Part shown: piece by piece, positions 16,895 to 25,644 of the stretch | How the letters are laid out: the number at the start of each line of letters is the position of its first letter | Position numbering within the stretch: the stretch's first letter is position 1 | Assembly (NCBI RefSeq): GCF_017310645.1 | Contig: NZ_JAFLRH010000034.1 | Location: 62,001 to 126,000 of the forward strand | DNA: 64,000 bases | Direction: 5' to 3' | From: Paradesulfitobacterium ferrireducens | Lineage (GTDB): Bacteria; Bacillota; Desulfitobacteriia; Desulfitobacteriales; Desulfitobacteriaceae | Program-made: the position numbers and the translations under genes | The notes under the pieces: model-generated | The model's database searches: none | What the model was told of the DNA's origin: nothing | Seen by the model: the letters and a program-made list of their open reading frames with translations, nothing else

Positions 16895-17390
16895 GAAAAT
16901 TTCGTTTACGGTAAATGGCAAAGCTCTCAGTCTCGAAATCGATATCCGCGAATCCTTGCTTGAAGTCTTGCGCACCCGCTTAGGATTTACCGGGGTTAAA
17001 AAGGGATGCGGGGTTGGAGAATGCGGCGCCTGCACCGTCCTTATTGACGGCACCCCGATTGATTCCTGCATCTATCTCGCGGTCTGGGCCGAAGGCAAAA
17101 GCATTACCACCATTGAAGGTGTGGCTTCGAAAGACGGAGAGCTGTCCAAGGTCCAGCAAGCCTTTGTCGAAGAAGGCGCGATTCAATGCGGTTTTTGCAC
17201 CCCGGGCTTAGTCCTCACGACCACCGCTCTGGCCGAAAGCGGCAAAGAATACACGCGCGAAGAACTAAAACGCGAGTTGTCCGGGCATTTCTGCCGCTGC
17301 ACCGGGTACAACAACATCCTCAAAGCCGCGGAAAAATCCCTCAAACCCGAAGAGCACCAATGCGCCTGCGGACACCACGGGGAGAAGTAG
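16887..17390 (+). CDS. xdhC: Xanthine dehydrogenase 2Fe-2S subunit
   Basis: This 167-residue subunit carries two [2Fe-2S] clusters. The plant-type ferredoxin motif GCGVGECGACTVL with a following C (about residues 38-72) is present, and the second cluster is formed by QCGFCTPG and GHFCRCTGYNNIL. The start is TTG 16887, 6 bases after GGAGGTG; the overlapping GTG at 16878 would sit inside that RBS. The C-terminus has an extra CACGHHGEK tail rich in Cys and His. It completes the XdhABC complex. Confidence 0.93.
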   Translation: MLKKISFTVNGKALSLEIDIRESLLEVLRTRLGFTGVKKGCGVGECGACTVLIDGTPIDSCIYLAVWAEGKSITTIEGVASKDGELSKVQQAFVEEGAIQCGFCTPGLVLTTTALAESGKEYTREELKRELSGHFCRCTGYNNILKAAEKSLKPEEHQCACGHHGEK

Positions 17391-17625
17391 TCAGGAGACA
17401 GGAGTCAGGAGACAGGAACGTAAGTCTCCGGTGGAGACTTACGCCGTTCGGCCAAACCAAAGAGAGATTCTTGCGGCCGAACGGAGCAAGAGTCAGCATA
17501 AGAGAACGCATATCACGCAAGAGTCAGTATGTAATTTCTCAGGAGCCAGAAGTAGTTAGGAAACAGAATAATAATTCGTGAATAAATCTACTGAGTACTG
17601 ACTACTGAATTCTGACTCCTAATTT
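17391..17625 (+). repeat. Heptad repeats with two perfect hairpins
   Basis: The tract starts with AGTCAGG AGACAGG AGTCAGG AGACAGG. A perfect 11-3-11 hairpin follows (CGTAAGTCTCC GGT GGAGACTTACG, 17419-17443). Next comes a 10-bp stem CCGTTCGGCC / GGCCGAACGG enclosing a 21-base loop (17444-17484). It ends with heptads of the TACTGAC/TTCTGAC type (about 17590-17622). It fills the 260-base gap between xdhC and ygfK and has no gene. Confidence 0.85.
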
Positions 17626-17652
17626 AGAACTTTCAAGAAGGAGCAGAGAGTA

Positions 17653-20600
17653 ATGAGCGACAAAATGCGCCAGATCCCGTTTCAGAAGCTCGTCACCTGG
17701 GTTTTTGACGAATACGGGCAGACCAAGACAATCTTTGGGATTCCGGAAGACAAGTTTTACCGTAATGAAAGCGGCAAGTTCATCACCATGTTCGGGGAAA
17801 AGCTGGACAGCCCGGTCGGACCTGCCGCAGGGCCGAACACCCAGCTGGCTCAAAATATTGTCGCCTCTTACCTGAGCGGCAGCCGTTTTTTTGAATTAAA
17901 AACCGTGCAAATCCTTGACAAGCTCGAGTTTCCCAAACCGTGCATCCGGGCCGAAGACGAGTGCTATAACACGGAGTGGTCAACCGAGCTGGCCATTGAA
18001 GAGGCTTTGGCGGAATATGTTAAAGCCTGGTTTATGCTTCACATTCTGCAGAAGGAACTGTTTAACATGGACGAACGCCGCTTCATGTTCAACATGAGTG
18101 TCGGCTATGACCTGAAAGGGATTCAGTCTCCCAAGGTGGACAGCTTCATCGAGGGGCTTAAAAATGCTGCCGCCACCGCCATTTTTCAAGAATGCAAAAC
18201 TGTTTTGCTGGCTGAAGCGGAGGCCGGAAAATTCCACAACGTGAGTAAGGAGTATATTGAGAAAATTTCTGCAAATATCTGCACCTCAATTACGCTCTCT
18301 ACCATGCACGGCTGCCCGCCGGCCGAGATTGAAGCCATCAGCAAGTATCTATTAACCGAGAAAAAACTGCATACCTTTGTCAAAATGAATCCGACTTTGC
18401 TTGGCTACCGCTATGTGCGTGACACCTTCGACCAAATGGGCTATACCTATGTGGAGCTGAAAGAGGAGTCTTTCACCCACGATTTGCAGTATGCTGACGG
18501 CGTTGCCATGTTAAAGCGGCTCAAAGCGGTGGCTCAAGAAAATCAACGGCAATTCGGAGTGAAGCTCTCCAATACCCTGCCTACGAAAATCACCCGGGGA
18601 GAACTTCCTGGCGAAGAAATGTATATGTCTGGGCGTTCTCTCTATCCCCTGACCATCAACTTGGCCTTGAAACTGGCCGGGGAATTTGACGGAGATTTAA
18701 GGATTTCCTTCTCAGGCGGCGCTGACTTCTTTAATATAGCTAAGATTTTCGCGACCGGTATCCGCCCGATTACCATTGCCACCACCTTGCTCAAACCGGG
18801 TGGATACACCAGGCTGAAGCAGATCGCTTCAGAACTTGAGGGGCTTTTGGACAACGGCGAGTCCGCCCGCATTGATTTTGCCAAACTGCAGGAATTGGCG
18901 GCAAGCGCTTTTGCTGACCGCAACCACCGCAAAGAAAAGAGAACCGGCGGCAGCCGCAAGATTGAGCGCAAATTGCCGCTCATCGACTGCTTTGCCGCAC
19001 CTTGCACCTACGGCTGCCCCATCGGCCAGGATATTCCGGAGTACACCCGTCTGGTCGGGGAAGGCCGCTACCAAGAGGCGTTTGCCGTGGTGGTCGACAA
19101 AAACCCGCTTCCGTTCATTACCGGGACGATTTGCAACCACAACTGTCAGACGAAATGCACCCGCCTTGATTATGACGAATCCGTCTTGATCCGGGACATG
19201 AAACTCCTGGCTGCCCAAAATGGTTATGACGCGTTTATGGAGAGACTAAACCGAATGGCACCAACGAGCAAAGGGAAAGCCGCCGTCATCGGCGCCGGTC
19301 CTTCCGGTTTGGCCGCAGGTTATTTCCTGGCGCGAGCCGGGCTTGAGGTCACTGTCTTTGACAAACGGGAGCAGGCCGGGGGCACGGTGGAATATGTTAT
19401 CCCCGACTTCAGGATTGGCCGCGAAGCAATTCGCAAGGATATCGAACTCATAAAGCGTATGGGCGTGAAGTTTGAGTTTGGAGCCGATTCCGACTTCTCA
19501 GTTGCTCAGCTTAAAGAAAAAGGATACACCTATGTCTACCTGGCAATCGGGGCCGGGAAAACCGGTTCCGTAAACCTTGAGGGAGACGGGGACAAGGTGA
19601 TGGGAGCGATTCCTTTCCTGGAAGCGTTCACTAGAGACAGGAACACGCTCAAGCCCGGTAAGAGCGTAGCCGTGATCGGCGGCGGCAACTCGGCCATGGA
19701 TGCGGCCCGGGCGGCCAAACGCCTGCCCGGTGTAGAGAACGTCTATATCATTTACCGCCGGACCAAAGAGTTTATGCCTGCGGACAGAGAAGAGCTAAAC
19801 CTGGCTTTGGAAGACGGCGTGGTGTTCAAGGAACTCCTGGTACCGCTTTCCCTTAAGGGTGGAGTTTTGAAATGCCAGAAGATGACCTTAGGCCAGCCTG
19901 ACGCTTCCGGCCGCCGCAGTCCGGTAGCAGTCAACGGGGAATTTGAGACCATTCCGGTTGACACCGTACTCACAGCAACCGGAGAACAGGTGGATTATGA
20001 TATTTTGCGTCAAAACGGCCTCGAAGTGGATACTGCGGGTAAAATTCAAGTGAACCCCGAGACATTGGAAAGCAATCTGGAAAATGTCTTTATCGGCGGG
20101 GATGCGCTCTACGGACCGTCCACCGTTGTCAATGCCATCGCCCACGCCGCCAAGGCCGCCAAAGCAATTATTGCTAAGGAAAACCAGGCTTTCGGAAAAG
20201 CCTTGGCACCGACAATTCCTTTTGACAATACGCAGCGGCTTCTGGATATCGTGGCTAAGAAGGGCGTCCTGAAGCCGGCAGAGAGTACAATAAGCGGAGA
20301 GACCGAAGCCAAGCGTTGCCTGGAATGCAATTATGTCTGCAACGTGTGCGTGGAAGTTTGTCCCAACCGCGCCAACATCGCCCTCGAGGTGAACGGTCTT
20401 AACAATGTGAACCAGGTCATCCACGTGGACGGAATGTGCAACGAGTGCGGCAACTGCTCCACCTTCTGCCCCAGCAGCGGGGCTCCCTATAAAGATAAAT
20501 TCACGCTCTTTTGGAGCGAGGAAGACTTTGCTGATAGCGTTAATTCCGGATTCCTGCTCCTTGAGGACGAAGCCGAACCGGTATTTAGAATTCGGCTCGA

Positions 20601-20712
20601 TGGTAAAGTCTTTGAAGCAAAATTCGGTGCAGGCGGGAAATCCGAAGTTCTTGAGGATAGCATGTCTGCCTTGGTTTGGACGGCGTATAAGAGTTATCCG
20701 TATTTGTTCTAG
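17653..20712 (+). CDS. ygfK: YgfK-type multidomain flavo-iron-sulfur oxidoreductase
   Basis: This 1019-residue protein is of the YgfK family (annotated as a putative selenate reductase subunit) and belongs to selenium-linked purine clusters. Order of parts: an N-terminal dihydroorotate/dihydropyrimidine-dehydrogenase-like domain (about 1-430), a Cys-rich GltD-like segment (PCTYGCPIG near 455, TICNHNCQTKC near 500), an FAD-binding IGAGPSGLAAGYF motif near 541, an NAD(P)H motif GGGNSAMDAAR near 672, and C-terminal ferredoxin Cys clusters (CLECNYVCNVCVEVCP near 889, CNECGNCSTFCP near 928). The layout resembles dihydropyrimidine dehydrogenase plus ferredoxin, which supports reductive handling of an oxopurine ring. 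The start ATG 17653 follows AAGGAG. Confidence 0.92.
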   Translation: MSDKMRQIPFQKLVTWVFDEYGQTKTIFGIPEDKFYRNESGKFITMFGEKLDSPVGPAAGPNTQLAQNIVASYLSGSRFFELKTVQILDKLEFPKPCIRAEDECYNTEWSTELAIEEALAEYVKAWFMLHILQKELFNMDERRFMFNMSVGYDLKGIQSPKVDSFIEGLKNAAATAIFQECKTVLLAEAEAGKFHNVSKEYIEKISANICTSITLSTMHGCPPAEIEAISKYLLTEKKLHTFVKMNPTLLGYRYVRDTFDQMGYTYVELKEESFTHDLQYADGVAMLKRLKAVAQENQRQFGVKLSNTLPTKITRGELPGEEMYMSGRSLYPLTINLALKLAGEFDGDLRISFSGGADFFNIAKIFATGIRPITIATTLLKPGGYTRLKQIASELEGLLDNGESARIDFAKLQELAASAFADRNHRKEKRTGGSRKIERKLPLIDCFAAPCTYGCPIGQDIPEYTRLVGEGRYQEAFAVVVDKNPLPFITGTICNHNCQTKCTRLDYDESVLIRDMKLLAAQNGYDAFMERLNRMAPTSKGKAAVIGAGPSGLAAGYFLARAGLEVTVFDKREQAGGTVEYVIPDFRIGREAIRKDIELIKRMGVKFEFGADSDFSVAQLKEKGYTYVYLAIGAGKTGSVNLEGDGDKVMGAIPFLEAFTRDRNTLKPGKSVAVIGGGNSAMDAARAAKRLPGVENVYIIYRRTKEFMPADREELNLALEDGVVFKELLVPLSLKGGVLKCQKMTLGQPDASGRRSPVAVNGEFETIPVDTVLTATGEQVDYDILRQNGLEVDTAGKIQVNPETLESNLENVFIGGDALYGPSTVVNAIAHAAKAAKAIIAKENQAFGKALAPTIPFDNTQRLLDIVAKKGVLKPAESTISGETEAKRCLECNYVCNVCVEVCPNRANIALEVNGLNNVNQVIHVDGMCNECGNCSTFCPSSGAPYKDKFTLFWSEEDFADSVNSGFLLLEDEAEPVFRIRLDGKVFEAKFGAGGKSEVLEDSMSALVWTAYKSYPYLF

Positions 20713-20960
20713 GGGGAAAGTCACTTAATCTTTAAGTCCAGGTAGCCAAGTGTGGGGAAAGTGCGTTGGAAGATTTTTTGGTAAAGTAGGTGATTAAAAA
20801 AATTAATTATACAAAACCAAATTAAGAAGAGGATTCCCGTAAGGACTATTAAATTAGGACAACAAAATTAGAATTTCAATTCCAACGCAATTCATTTTCC
20901 CCGCACTTTTAAGTTACAAGTTCTAATTATTAAATCCTAAATAAAGTAGGAGGGAACTTA

Positions 20961-22304
20961 ATGGGTAATAGCAAACACCCTGTGGATCAAATGCTACCTG
21001 CCGGACAGCTTTTCCTATACGGATTGCAGCACGTCCTGGCCATGTATGCCGGAGCGGTTGCAGTGCCGTTGATTATTGCGGGCGCTGCCGGTCTTACAAA
21101 AGAACAAACTGCTTTTCTGATTAATGCGGACTTGTTTACCTGTGGTATCGCAACCTTATTGCAGACGCTTGGGTTCTGGAAGCTGGGTATCCGGATTCCG
21201 GTCATTCAAGGGGTGACCTTTGCTGCAGTGACGCCAATGGTTTTGATTGCCAAAGAAGGCGGCATGGTTGAGATTTATGGCTCGATTATTGTGGCGGGTC
21301 TGGTTACGTTCCTGCTGGCGCCATTCTTTAGCAAGCTTTTGCGTTTCTTCCCGCCGGTGGTTACAGGAAGTGTTATTACAGTCATTGGTGTCTCTCTGCT
21401 GCCGGTAGGTGTCAACTGGGCGGCCGGAGGAGTGGGCAATAAGAATTATGGCTCAATAACTTACCTCGCCGTTGCCGGCGTTGTTCTCTTAACCATTCTC
21501 ATCATCAACAAGTATTTCAAAGGGTTTATTGCTAATATTGCGGTATTAATTGGCTTAATTGTAGGGATGCTTGTGGCTATGCCTCTGGGACTTGTAAGTT
21601 TCGACGGGGTTTCGAAAGCAGCGTGGATCGGCATTGACACCCCGTTCTATTTTGGAATGCCGGTGTTCAGTACGGGCGCCATTATTTCCATGATTCTGGT
21701 GATGCTGGTGGTCATGGTGGAATCCACCGGGGATTTCCTGGCGATTGGGGAAATTGTCGGTAAAGAGATCAAAGAGGAAGACTTAACCCGCGGCCTGAGA
21801 GCAGACGGCTTGGCGACCGTGTTTGGCGGGATCATGAACTCTTTCCCGTACACTGCTTTTGCCCAAAATGTCGGTCTGGTTGGTTTGACTGGGATTAAGA
21901 GCCGCTTTGTGGTTGCAGCTTCCGGCGGTATCCTGGTGCTTATGGGCTTGTTCCCTAAATTGGCAACGATTATTGCTTCCTTGCCCAATGCAGTACTCGG
22001 CGGAGCCGGAATTGCCATGTTTGGCATCGTAGCCGCCAGCGGAATCAAGACTTTATCCAAAGTTGATTTCCAAACCAATAACCATAACATCTTTATCGTA
22101 GCGATCAGTGTGGGCATCGGCCTTATTCCCTTGGTGGCTCCCAACTTCTTCAGTAATTTCCCGGGCTGGAGCCAAACTTTCCTCCACAGTGGAATTACTC
22201 TGGGTTCTTTGACTGCCATCATTCTTAACGCTTTCTTCAACGGCGGCGGTTCCACCGAAGATATGAAGAAAGAATTGGCAGCGAATGCCGGTATTGACGC
22301 TTAA
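20961..22304 (+). CDS. NCS2 purine permease (xanthine/uric acid transporter)
   Basis: This 447-residue polytopic protein is of the nucleobase:cation symporter-2 family, related to PbuX/YgfU. The family signature appears as QNVGLVGLTGIKSR in the second half, and the QGVTFAAVTPM region lies in transmembrane segment 3. It is predicted to import uric acid or xanthine with protons or sodium. It lies between ygfK and ssnA, as ygfU lies in the E. coli ssnA-ygfK-xdhD region. RBS GGAGGG precedes ATG 20961. The 249-base gap before it shows no sigma-54 site and no recognisable purine riboswitch. Confidence 0.92.
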   Translation: MGNSKHPVDQMLPAGQLFLYGLQHVLAMYAGAVAVPLIIAGAAGLTKEQTAFLINADLFTCGIATLLQTLGFWKLGIRIPVIQGVTFAAVTPMVLIAKEGGMVEIYGSIIVAGLVTFLLAPFFSKLLRFFPPVVTGSVITVIGVSLLPVGVNWAAGGVGNKNYGSITYLAVAGVVLLTILIINKYFKGFIANIAVLIGLIVGMLVAMPLGLVSFDGVSKAAWIGIDTPFYFGMPVFSTGAIISMILVMLVVMVESTGDFLAIGEIVGKEIKEEDLTRGLRADGLATVFGGIMNSFPYTAFAQNVGLVGLTGIKSRFVVAASGGILVLMGLFPKLATIIASLPNAVLGGAGIAMFGIVAASGIKTLSKVDFQTNNHNIFIVAISVGIGLIPLVAPNFFSNFPGWSQTFLHSGITLGSLTAIILNAFFNGGGSTEDMKKELAANAGIDA

Positions 22305-22423
22305 AAATTAAAACAAGCGCGAAAAAAGTAAATGAAGATCTCGCTGAAATGTAATAGAGGGTATGAAACCAAAAGGACTTCTAAGACGCAATGGTCGTGT
22401 CTCAAATGTATGGAACTAGAGAC

Positions 22424-22452
22424 GGTGGGGAAGCTCCGCTTTCCCCACCTTT
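22424..22452 (+). terminator. Hairpin after the purine permease gene
   Basis: GGTGGGGAAGC and GCTTTCCCCACC pair around TCC with a single-base bulge, followed by only TTT. It is probably a weak terminator or attenuator between the permease and ssnA. Confidence 0.6.
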
Positions 22453-22490
22453 CGAACCAAGAACATCGAACTACGAACATCGAACATCAA
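22453..22490 (+). repeat. Heptad repeat tract of a different sequence
   Basis: The heptamers CGAACTA CGAACAT CGAACAT CAAATAT follow a related AGAACAT unit. The 7-nt period is the same as in the CTGACTC tracts although the unit differs. It lies just before the RBS of ssnA. Confidence 0.7.
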
Positions 22491-22515
22491 ATATAGATTA
22501 CAGGGAGGGCTGAAA

Positions 22516-23844
22516 ATGCTCCTGATTGGGAATGGAACCGTTTTAACCTTAGGCCAAGACAACAAAGTCATTGCCCAGGGTGGGGTGTTAATCGAGGGCG
22601 CTAAAATTAAGGAGATCGGAGACAGCGCCGAGCTGCGCGGGCGCTTCCCGCAGGCGCAGTTTATCGACGCCCGCGGCCATTTGATTATGCCGGGAATGAT
22701 CAACACGCATATGCATCTTTACAGCACATTTGCCCGGGGGATGGATGCCAAGAGCAAGCCCCCCAAGAGTTTTCGCGACATCCTCGAGGGGCTCTGGTGG
22801 AAACTGGATAAGCAGCTGTCTCTGGATGACGTCTATTACAGTGCGCTGGGGCCGCTGATTGAGTGTATTAAAACCGGGACCACAACGATTGTCGACCATC
22901 ATGCCAGTCCTTATGCAGTCACCGGGAGTCTGAACACGATGGCCAAAGCAGCCAGGGAAATAGGAGTTAGAGCCGCCTTCTGCTATGAAGTGAGTGAACG
23001 GGACGGAGATAAAATTACGGAGGAAGGCATCAAGGAAAATGCTGACTTCATCGCGGCCTGCGCCTCTCAAGCGAACCCGATGGTAGCGGGGCTCTTCGGA
23101 TTGCATGCTTCCCTTACTTTGTCTGACCGCGCCCTGGCCCAATGCCGGGAAGCGGCCCAAGCTTCCGGGAGCGGATTTCACGTCCATGTGGCTGAAGGGA
23201 TTGAGGATTTGCAAGACAGCCTGGCTAAATCCGGACTGCGGGTGGTCGAGCGCTTAAATAAATTCGGCATTTTAGGGCCGAAAACCGTTGCCGCTCACTG
23301 TGTCCACGTCAATGATGCGGAAATCGAAATTCTCAAAGAGACCAAAACCCAGGTGGTGCACAACCCCGAATCCAACATGGGCAATGCCGTCGGGGCCGCT
23401 CCGGTGCTGAAAATGCTGGATAGCGGGGTCACGGTCGGATTGGGCACGGACGGCTATACCTGTGACATGTTTGAAAGCGCCAAAGTAGCCAATGTCCTGC
23501 AAAAACACGCGGCCGCCGATCCCGGCGTTGCCTGGGGGGAAGTGCCCCAGATGCTTTATAGTAATAACCCGCGTATTGCCGAGAACCTTTTCGGCGGGAA
23601 ATTCGGGGAACTGCGCGAGGGTGCCTGGGCTGATGTGATTGTGGTCGATTATATCCCGCCCACACCCATGACCGCAGCCAACTGGAGCGGCCACTTGCTC
23701 TTCGGCGTTTCCGGCCGTTCCGTTGAGACCACGGTTGTGAATGGGCGCGTGCGCATGCTGAACCGGGAACTGGTCGGCATCGATGAAGAAGCGATTCTGG
23801 CCCGTTCACGCGAGCTGGCGCAGAACTTATGGGAGAGAATATAA
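22516..23844 (+). CDS. ssnA: SsnA-type amidohydrolase (purine deaminase family)
   Basis: This 442-residue metal-dependent amidohydrolase is of the SsnA family, related to guanine and 8-oxoguanine deaminases. The metal-binding HxH is in MINTHMHLYSTFARG near residue 65. The second His is in HVHVAEG, the third in AAHCVH, and the catalytic Asp in GLGTDGY. In purine clusters SsnA is expected to deaminate an aminopurine, or hydrolyse a related ring, before further degradation. The start ATG 22516 follows GGGAGGG. It sits between a heptad tract upstream and another tract downstream, within the same orientation as ygfK and the permease. Confidence 0.92.
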   Translation: MLLIGNGTVLTLGQDNKVIAQGGVLIEGAKIKEIGDSAELRGRFPQAQFIDARGHLIMPGMINTHMHLYSTFARGMDAKSKPPKSFRDILEGLWWKLDKQLSLDDVYYSALGPLIECIKTGTTTIVDHHASPYAVTGSLNTMAKAAREIGVRAAFCYEVSERDGDKITEEGIKENADFIAACASQANPMVAGLFGLHASLTLSDRALAQCREAAQASGSGFHVHVAEGIEDLQDSLAKSGLRVVERLNKFGILGPKTVAAHCVHVNDAEIEILKETKTQVVHNPESNMGNAVGAAPVLKMLDSGVTVGLGTDGYTCDMFESAKVANVLQKHAAADPGVAWGEVPQMLYSNNPRIAENLFGGKFGELREGAWADVIVVDYIPPTPMTAANWSGHLLFGVSGRSVETTVVNGRVRMLNRELVGIDEEAILARSRELAQNLWERI

Positions 23845-23847
23845 AGA

Positions 23848-23990
23848 AGGAGTCAAGGAGTCAGGAGTCAGGAGTACGAGGAGACAAGAGACGAGTCTTA
23901 CGGGAGTCTCCGACGGCGAGAATCCCCGGTGACGGTGACATCCGAAATTCTGAGTACTGACTCCTGAATTCTGAGTACCTTATACAGATG
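23848..23990 (+). repeat. Heptad repeat tract between ssnA and the threonine-synthase-like gene
   Basis: It runs GGAGTCA AGGAGTC AGGAGTC AGGAGTA, then a less regular middle (with GGTGACGGTGAC), then CTGAGTA CTGACTC CTGAATT CTGAGTA. No gene is present. Confidence 0.8.
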
Positions 23991-24018
23991 AATTCAGCTT
24001 AGAAGTAAGGTGATTGTT

Positions 24019-25260
24019 TTGAAGAACGTACTAGGACTCCGTTGCATTAAATGCGGCCAAGAACTTCCGGCCCTGCCGGGGGTTTATACCTGCCCGTCCT
24101 GCGGCCCCAAAGAAGGGATTCTGGATGTGGAATATGACTATCAGGCCATCAAACGGGAAACAACCAGGGAGGAACTGAGCCAAGGGAAAGAACGCTCGAT
24201 TTTCCGCTACCTGCCGTTTTTGCCGGTAAAACCCGACACCCCGCGTCCGCACCTGCGCGTAGGTATGAGCCCGCTGTATCAACCGGCAGGACTGAGGCAG
24301 AGCCTCGGTTTAAGTCATCTTTATGTCAAAGATGACGGGCAAAACCCGACGGCTTCCCTCAAAGACCGGGCCTCGATCATTGCTGTGATCAAAGCCGTGG
24401 AAGAAGGGGCTGGCACAATTGCCTGCTCTTCCACCGGGAATGCGGCTTCATCTCTGGCCGGGAGTGCGGCAGCCATGGGGCTCAAGACCTTCATTTTCGT
24501 CCCGGGCCGGGCACCCCAAGGGAAAATCGCCCAGCTCTTGATTTTCGGGGCCAATGTAATCAGCGTCCAGGGCTCGTATGAAGATGCGTTCAGTCTCTCA
24601 GCCGCAGCCATTGAACGCTTCGGCTGGTACAACCGCAATGCGGCCATCAACCCTTATCTGGTGGAAGGGAAAAAGACGGTGGCTTTGGAGATTGCCGAGC
24701 AGCTAAACTGGGAGGTTCCGGACTGGGTCGTGCTCTCGGTCGGGGATGGCTGCACCATTGCCGGGGTTTGGAAAGGCTTCAAAGACCTGTACCAAGTCGG
24801 CTGGATTGACCGCCTGCCCAAAATTGCGGGGGTTCAGTCTACCGGATGTTCTCCCCTGGCAGACGCTTTCCTCGAAAACCGCCCGTGGCGTCCGGCAGCG
24901 GAAAACACAATCGCCGACAGTATTGCTGTCGGTGTGCCGCGCAACCCGGAGAAAGCTCTCAGGGCTGTCCGGGAATCAGGCGGCACGATGATCGCCGTTT
25001 CTGATGAGGAGATTTTAGATGCGATGCGGGAACTGGGCCGGACGAGCGGGATTTTCGGGGAGCCTGCCGGTGTCACCGGAACCGCTGGGCTTAAGGCCTT
25101 GGTTAAACAAGGAGTAATCAAACCCGATGAAAAAGTAGTTTCGATTGTCACCGGGAATGGACTTAAGGATGTCCAAAACGCGATTAAAGCCGCGGGTGAG
25201 CCCATCAAAGTCGAGCCATCCCTGAATGAACTGTTGCTAAAGTTGGAAGGCAGGATCTGA
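24019..25260 (+). CDS. thrC: Threonine synthase-like PLP enzyme
   Basis: This 413-residue fold-type II PLP enzyme matches the threonine synthase pattern with an N-terminal zinc-ribbon-like CxxC pair (CIKCG at 9-13, CPSCG at 25-29). The PLP lysine is K115 in NPTASLKDRAS, and the phosphate loop is in STGNAASS. The start is read as TTG 24019 after AAGGTGA; GTG 24010 is an alternative. It is not next to hom or thrB but inside the purine region, next to another PLP enzyme. A side role on an amino acid made from purines (for example diaminopropionate or serine-like compounds) is worth considering. The family call is good; the pathway is uncertain. Confidence 0.8.
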   Translation: MKNVLGLRCIKCGQELPALPGVYTCPSCGPKEGILDVEYDYQAIKRETTREELSQGKERSIFRYLPFLPVKPDTPRPHLRVGMSPLYQPAGLRQSLGLSHLYVKDDGQNPTASLKDRASIIAVIKAVEEGAGTIACSSTGNAASSLAGSAAAMGLKTFIFVPGRAPQGKIAQLLIFGANVISVQGSYEDAFSLSAAAIERFGWYNRNAAINPYLVEGKKTVALEIAEQLNWEVPDWVVLSVGDGCTIAGVWKGFKDLYQVGWIDRLPKIAGVQSTGCSPLADAFLENRPWRPAAENTIADSIAVGVPRNPEKALRAVRESGGTMIAVSDEEILDAMRELGRTSGIFGEPAGVTGTAGLKALVKQGVIKPDEKVVSIVTGNGLKDVQNAIKAAGEPIKVEPSLNELLLKLEGRI

Positions 25261-25605
25261 GCGCTGCTAGCCGGCAAGGTGCATTATCCGCATCCTTCGG
25301 CGCATGTCTCCACCGGAGACATGCGTACCACGCGCCAGATGCTCGAACAGCGTGAAGCTGTTCGCCGAAGGATGAGCTTGTTGATTCAGCTACAGCGCCA
25401 AACCTCGGGGTAATACCTGAAGTGCGCCGCTCCTGTGCCGTCCTGGCACTCGCGGCATCAGTCCCGTTAGTCCTTGCCCGGACTAACGCACTTGTTTCCA
25501 TGGACTAGTCCCGTGGCGCTGCTTAACGCTGAATCAACTGCGCTCTCGACGCTCTTCTGCTCGAACGGTTCGCTAAGTAATTGCGCCTTGCCTGTCCGGG
25601 ACAGT
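25261..25605 (+). repeat. Interspersed element, diverged copy C with nested hairpins
   Basis: It is collinear with copy A from GGCAAGGTGCA (25273) to TTGCGCCTTGCC (25580s). It carries a perfect 11-3-11 hairpin (25301-25325), CGAACAG...CTGTTCG, and long arms GTTGATTCAGC...AGCGCC pairing with GGCGCT...GCTGAATCAAC. An extra block of about 90 bases between the arms holds another hairpin (CGTTAGTCC...CGGACTAACG, 25465-25488). Compared with copy A both arms differ, yet each copy pairs with itself. Confidence 0.8.
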
Positions 25606-25644
25606 GGTATGCAATTTTCCAAACTACGAATATGGAGGATATTT

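Noticed and set aside
19888-20724. Long minus-strand open frame (278 codons) opposite ygfK
   Set aside because: Codon pattern and domain content belong to ygfK on the plus strand; the opposite frame has no recognisable features. Other long antisense frames (for example 21647-22255, 35876-36655, 41194-41679) were rejected for the same reason.
20713-20960. Purine riboswitch before the NCS2 permease
   Set aside because: I could not find the conserved junction and loop sequences of purine aptamers in this gap; the region is simply AT-rich.
25474-25644. Upstream in-frame extension of the PLP enzyme
   Set aside because: It runs through the repeat element, has no RBS, and the ATG at 25645 has a well-placed GGAGG.
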